This document shows positions 61,330 through 64,000 of a stretch of 64,000 bases of DNA, piece by piece; position 1 is the first letter of the stretch, and each line of letters opens with the position of its first letter. A program made the translations under genes and the position numbers. The stretch comes from an uncultured Desulfuromonadales bacterium. GTDB lineage: Bacteria; Desulfobacterota; Desulfuromonadia; Geobacterales; Pseudopelobacteraceae. The notes under the pieces were generated by a model, which saw only the letters and a list, made by a program, of their open reading frames with translations, ran no database searches and had not been told where the DNA came from. Location of the stretch: assembly GCA_903868145.1 (NCBI GenBank), contig CAIPTY010000051.1:62001-126000 (forward strand), written 5' to 3'.

Positions 61330-62232
61330 GTGAAAACAATTCTGATGTCCACAAACGAAGTCATAGACCCGGTATTCATCTTTATCTTCGGGGTAAGCCT
61401 GATCCTGCTGCTGGGCATAACAGCCGTCATGATCTGGTTTGTATTCCGCTACCACCGTTCCCGTTCGCCGCACGCCACCTCCACCGCTGACGGCAACCTT
61501 ACGCTGGAGGTTGTCTGGATCGTCCTTCCCACCCTTCTGGTACTTGCCATGTTCTATTACGGCTGGGCCGGGTATCTGTCGCTGCGCAACGTGCCGGCAG
61601 GGGCCATGGAGGTCAACGCTACCGCCCGCATGTGGTCATGGAACTTCTCCTACCCCGGCGGTCGCAGCAGTGCAAAGCTCTACGTACCGGCCGGGAAGCC
61701 GGTCAAGGTCAACCTGGCCTCTGCAGATGTCCTGCACGGCTTCTACATTCCGGCTTTCCGGGTCAAACGGGATGTTGTGCCGGGAATGAAAAACCACGTC
61801 TGGTTTGTAGCCAACAAGCCGGGTTCATACGATATTTTCTGGTCCTCCTACTGCGGCACGGGGCATTCGCAGATGATCACCACGGTTGAGGCATTGCCGG
61901 AGGCCCATTTTGCCGCATGGCTGAATGAGCAGGCAACTCCCGGCACGCCACACCTCGGCCTGGTGCTGCTTGAAAAACTTGGCTGCCTCGGTTGCCACTC
62001 CACGGATGGAACACCCAAAATAGGCCCGACATTCAAAGGACTCTGGGGCAGAACATCCTTGGTCCTGACCGGCGGGACTGAAAGAAGCATCACGGTGGAC
62101 GAGGCCTATCTGAAAAGATCCATCGCCGAGCCGAACGCCGATATTGTGAAAGGATTTGCTCCGATCATGCCCCCCTTTCAACTGAAAGAGGACGAGCTGA
62201 AAACCCTGATCGACTATTTTAAAAGGAACTGA
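61330..62232 (+). CDS. ctaC: Cytochrome c oxidase subunit II with C-terminal cytochrome c domain
   Basis: 300 residues from GTG 61330 (GAGGAG upstream). Two N-terminal membrane spans, a cupredoxin domain (residues ~95-195) and a C-terminal cytochrome c domain (heme motif CLGCH, axial Met near PIMPPF), i.e. a caa3-type subunit II. The CuA loop reads WSSYCGTGHSQM at 171-182, where the canonical form is CxExCGxxHxxM. Thus the first Cys is Trp (codon TGG, 61840-61842) and the Glu is Ser; the second Cys, His and Met, and the upstream His (DVLHGFYIP), remain. A normal dinuclear CuA centre is unlikely. Confidence 0.93.
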   Translation: MKTILMSTNEVIDPVFIFIFGVSLILLLGITAVMIWFVFRYHRSRSPHATSTADGNLTLEVVWIVLPTLLVLAMFYYGWAGYLSLRNVPAGAMEVNATARMWSWNFSYPGGRSSAKLYVPAGKPVKVNLASADVLHGFYIPAFRVKRDVVPGMKNHVWFVANKPGSYDIFWSSYCGTGHSQMITTVEALPEAHFAAWLNEQATPGTPHLGLVLLEKLGCLGCHSTDGTPKIGPTFKGLWGRTSLVLTGGTERSITVDEAYLKRSIAEPNADIVKGFAPIMPPFQLKEDELKTLIDYFKRN

Positions 62233-62233
62233 A

Positions 62234-63040
62234 GTGACCGTTTTAACTCTTCTGCGCTGGCGTCTTGCGCTCATGAACGGAGTATCTGCCCTCGGGGGGT
62301 ATCTGCTTTTTCCCGCTGCAATTGAGCTTTCGCGGGTATTGGCCGCCTTTGGCGGAACCGCGCTTCTGGCCGCAGGATGTTCCGCAATCAACCAGGTGCT
62401 GGAACGGGATCTGGATTGCCTGATGGAACGCACCAAAGGGCGGCCACTGCCGACCGGTGCCATGTCTGTTGCCACGGCTGCCGGCATCGGGAGCGCCTGC
62501 CTGCTCGCCGGTCTGATCTGGATGGGTTTCGCAGGAAGCCTTGTCACCGCACTTCTGGGCACAGCAGCGCTGTTCTGGTATCTGGCGGTTTATACTCCAC
62601 TCAAGCGCCTCACCAGCATGTCGCTTCCCATAGGCGCTCTCTGCGGTGCCTTTTCGCCGCTCATCGGATGGGCACTGGCCGGGGGAAAGCTTTCCCATCA
62701 TCGCATCCTGCTCGTTGCCGGGGTCATGTTCCTGTGGCAGATTCCCCATTTCTGGCTGCTGCAGCGCCGCTACCGCACCGATTACCGCGCGGCCGGGATT
62801 CCACTCTGTGAAGACGCGACCGGTAACAGTCGGACACCGCTTTTTGCGCTTTGGATCACAGCTCTGGTGGCGGGAGCCATGCTGCTGCCGGTTTTGGGAA
62901 TCATCCCGCAGCAACGCGCCTTCTGGTACGCACTGTTTCTGCTCCCGATATTCCTGTCGGCATTCCTCCCTTCCGAGAAGTTCCGCTTTGCCTGCCTTAA
63001 TCTCTTCCCGCTCCTGCTTACTCTGTCAATCTGGCTGTAA
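62234..63040 (+). CDS. ctaB: Protoheme IX farnesyltransferase (heme o synthase)
   Basis: 268 residues from GTG 62234, seven to nine membrane spans. The prenyltransferase Asp motif is NQVLERDLDCLMERTKGRPL, and a second conserved region is PHFWLLQRRYRTDYRAAGIP. It converts heme b to heme o for the oxidase encoded upstream. It is the last gene of the operon and slightly short for the family. No heme A synthase (ctaA) follows, so the oxidase could contain heme o unless ctaA lies elsewhere. Confidence 0.93.
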   Translation: MTVLTLLRWRLALMNGVSALGGYLLFPAAIELSRVLAAFGGTALLAAGCSAINQVLERDLDCLMERTKGRPLPTGAMSVATAAGIGSACLLAGLIWMGFAGSLVTALLGTAALFWYLAVYTPLKRLTSMSLPIGALCGAFSPLIGWALAGGKLSHHRILLVAGVMFLWQIPHFWLLQRRYRTDYRAAGIPLCEDATGNSRTPLFALWITALVAGAMLLPVLGIIPQQRAFWYALFLLPIFLSAFLPSEKFRFACLNLFPLLLTLSIWL

Positions 63041-63099
63041 TACGTAACGGTGCCTGCAATTTAACAATGTAGTCACCAGGTGTTAATGATCGATTGATT

Positions 63100-63330
63100 T
63101 TACCTGATGAGCCGCATGCAGTGGCTCAGATACATTTCCTGCACCTTTGCCCGGGCTCAAGGGGTCTTTCTGAGAAACTGCAGACTGGATCTGATGCCCG
63201 GATTATTCGTGAAACAGCGGATATCAATGGTGCTGCCCATTTTCTCCCAGCCATACTGTTCCACCAGTCGGGTCAGCATCATTTCCAGCGTGACACCGTG
63301 GAGATGGTCGTTTGTGTTTTGTTCCGCCAT
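63100..63330 (-). pseudogene. VF530-type DNA-binding protein gene with in-frame TGA
   Basis: Minus-strand frame from ATG 63330: MAEQNTNDHLHGVTLEMMLT, then LVEQYGWEKMG, IDIRCFTNNPGIRSSLQFLR, KTP, a TGA stop (63159-63157), then ARAKVQEMYLSHCMRLIR and TAA. This matches the VF530/DUF2132 family, which normally reads KTPWARxKVExLYL, so the TGA replaces a Trp TGG. Without that single change the product would be 76 residues. AAGGTG precedes the ATG and the gene follows the NamZ gene by 22 bp. The rest of 63041-63099 holds nothing I can support. Confidence 0.75.
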
Positions 63331-63352
63331 GTCGGCACCTTTTCAGCCATAT

Positions 63353-64000
63353 TCAATACAACAGATATTTCTCCCGCAGCCTTCTGAAAAGCTCCACTCC
63401 CTCTGCCCAGCGACCTGCCACGGCATCCGGGCTGATTCCCCTGAGCGTCAGCAGTTCCCACGCATCCCTGTCTCCGACCTCGGTGGCAAATCCCCCGTAT
63501 CGTTTAAACTGCCGTGGATGCGCCTGATGGAAGGCCTGCACCAGGTGGAGCCCTGCCAGGATCGGATCGAGTTTTTCCCGATCCGTGATAACCACACTGA
63601 TCCCAGAACAGTTCTTGCCGCGATAGGGATGCCCTGCGGCAGTCGGAACAAATTCAGTTGCCGCAAAGGTGACACCGGGGATCGTTCGTGACCTCAAAAT
63701 CTTCAAAACTTCTTCAGCATTCACCCATGGAGCACCGTAGACCTCGAAGGGGCGGGCGGTTCCGCGTCCCACCGACAGGTTGGTGGTTTCAAGAATACCA
63801 AAGCCGGGATAGAGCAGGGCGGCAGGGAGGCTCTTCATGTTGGGGGATGGATTGACCCAGGTAAGGGCGGTTTGGTCGTAGTACAGGGAGCGCTGCCACC
63901 CCTGCATCGGAATCACGGTCAGGGCGCACCCGATACCGTATTCTTCGTTGAAGAGACGTGCCAGTTCCCCCATGGTCATACCATGCCGGGTGGGGATGGA
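63353..64000 (-). CDS. Exo-beta-N-acetylmuramidase NamZ/DUF1343 family, C-terminal part
   Basis: The gene enters from the right edge; ~215 C-terminal residues are visible. DUF1343 landmarks are IPTRHGMTMGELARLFN, NPSPNMKSLPAALLYPG, ETTNLSVGRGTARPFEVYGAPW and GVSFxA-like GVTFAATEFVPTAAGHPYRG. NamZ enzymes remove terminal MurNAc from peptidoglycan fragments during wall recycling. The start codon and any signal peptide lie outside the window. Confidence 0.9.
   Translation of the reverse strand, partial: SIPTRHGMTMGELARLFNEEYGIGCALTVIPMQGWQRSLYYDQTALTWVNPSPNMKSLPAALLYPGFGILETTNLSVGRGTARPFEVYGAPWVNAEEVLKILRSRTIPGVTFAATEFVPTAAGHPYRGKNCSGISVVITDREKLDPILAGLHLVQAFHQAHPRQFKRYGGFATEVGDRDAWELLTLRGISPDAVAGRWAEGVELFRRLREKYLLY

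Noticed and set aside
63157..63159. In-frame TGA considered as a selenocysteine codon
   Set aside because: The position is a conserved Trp in the family, not Cys, and no SECIS-like hairpin is evident directly downstream.

Overview
The window reads as the chromosome of a Geobacter/Pelobacter-like member of the Desulfuromonadia. This is inferred from gene content and style: the LL-diaminopimelate lysine branch (lysA-dapA-dapB-dapL), tungstate uptake under a molybdenum/tungsten-cofactor type RNA, an A-type flavodiiron protein, a caa3-type oxidase with Sco, and families of palindromic intergenic repeats. No species marker such as rRNA is present.

Layout. 1-915: 3' part of a hybrid sensor kinase, then a 125-bp dispersed repeat. 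916-4320: tungstate ABC transporter (two binding proteins, permease, ATPase) read leftward from a promoter, a Moco-family riboswitch and an intrinsic terminator. 4350-6580: aldehyde dehydrogenase and DUF779 genes behind a second riboswitch of the same type with its own terminator. 6700-12240: PBP1A, an L,D-transpeptidase and a YgiQ-type radical SAM protein. 12250-15700: second copy of the dispersed repeat, ovothiol synthase OvoA coupled to a beta-carbonic anhydrase, and a short DTW-domain protein. 15770-23270: four toxin-antitoxin modules, a lipoprotein, a zinc-ribbon protein and glycogen phosphorylase. 23270-26060: accessory lipoproteins, one with a hexanucleotide repeat and one apparently frameshifted, and an XRE regulator. 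26090-33210: PBP1C-like transglycosylase/transpeptidase, a YehS-like protein and the lysine cluster, whose spacers carry large inverted repeats. 33500-36720: a histidine kinase, two response regulators, a small coupled protein and a truncated periplasmic binding protein. 37030-45690: HAD phosphatase, HNH nuclease, RND pump, a 33-residue membrane protein, succinate-semialdehyde dehydrogenase and the flavodiiron protein.

45778-53661 is a compact integrative element in the 3' end of tRNA-Ser(UGA). It carries a tyrosine integrase, Mor-like and AlpA-like regulators, a replication organiser, a DnaB-type helicase, several small orphan genes and a serine resolvase at the far end. No capsid, terminase or conjugation gene was seen, so it looks like a satellite or plasmid-like island.

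53700-64000 is core again: serS, a CapA-like protein, a B12-binding radical SAM protein, and an aerobic respiration operon (sco1, cox I, III, IV, II, heme o synthase). The subunit II CuA motif has lost a cysteine and a glutamate. At the right edge a NamZ-type muramidase gene is followed by a VF530-type gene interrupted by an in-frame TGA.

The most interesting signals are the paired riboswitch/attenuators, which suggest that tungsten-cofactor status jointly controls tungstate import and a cofactor-independent aldehyde dehydrogenase; the degenerate CuA site; and the tRNA-Ser island.
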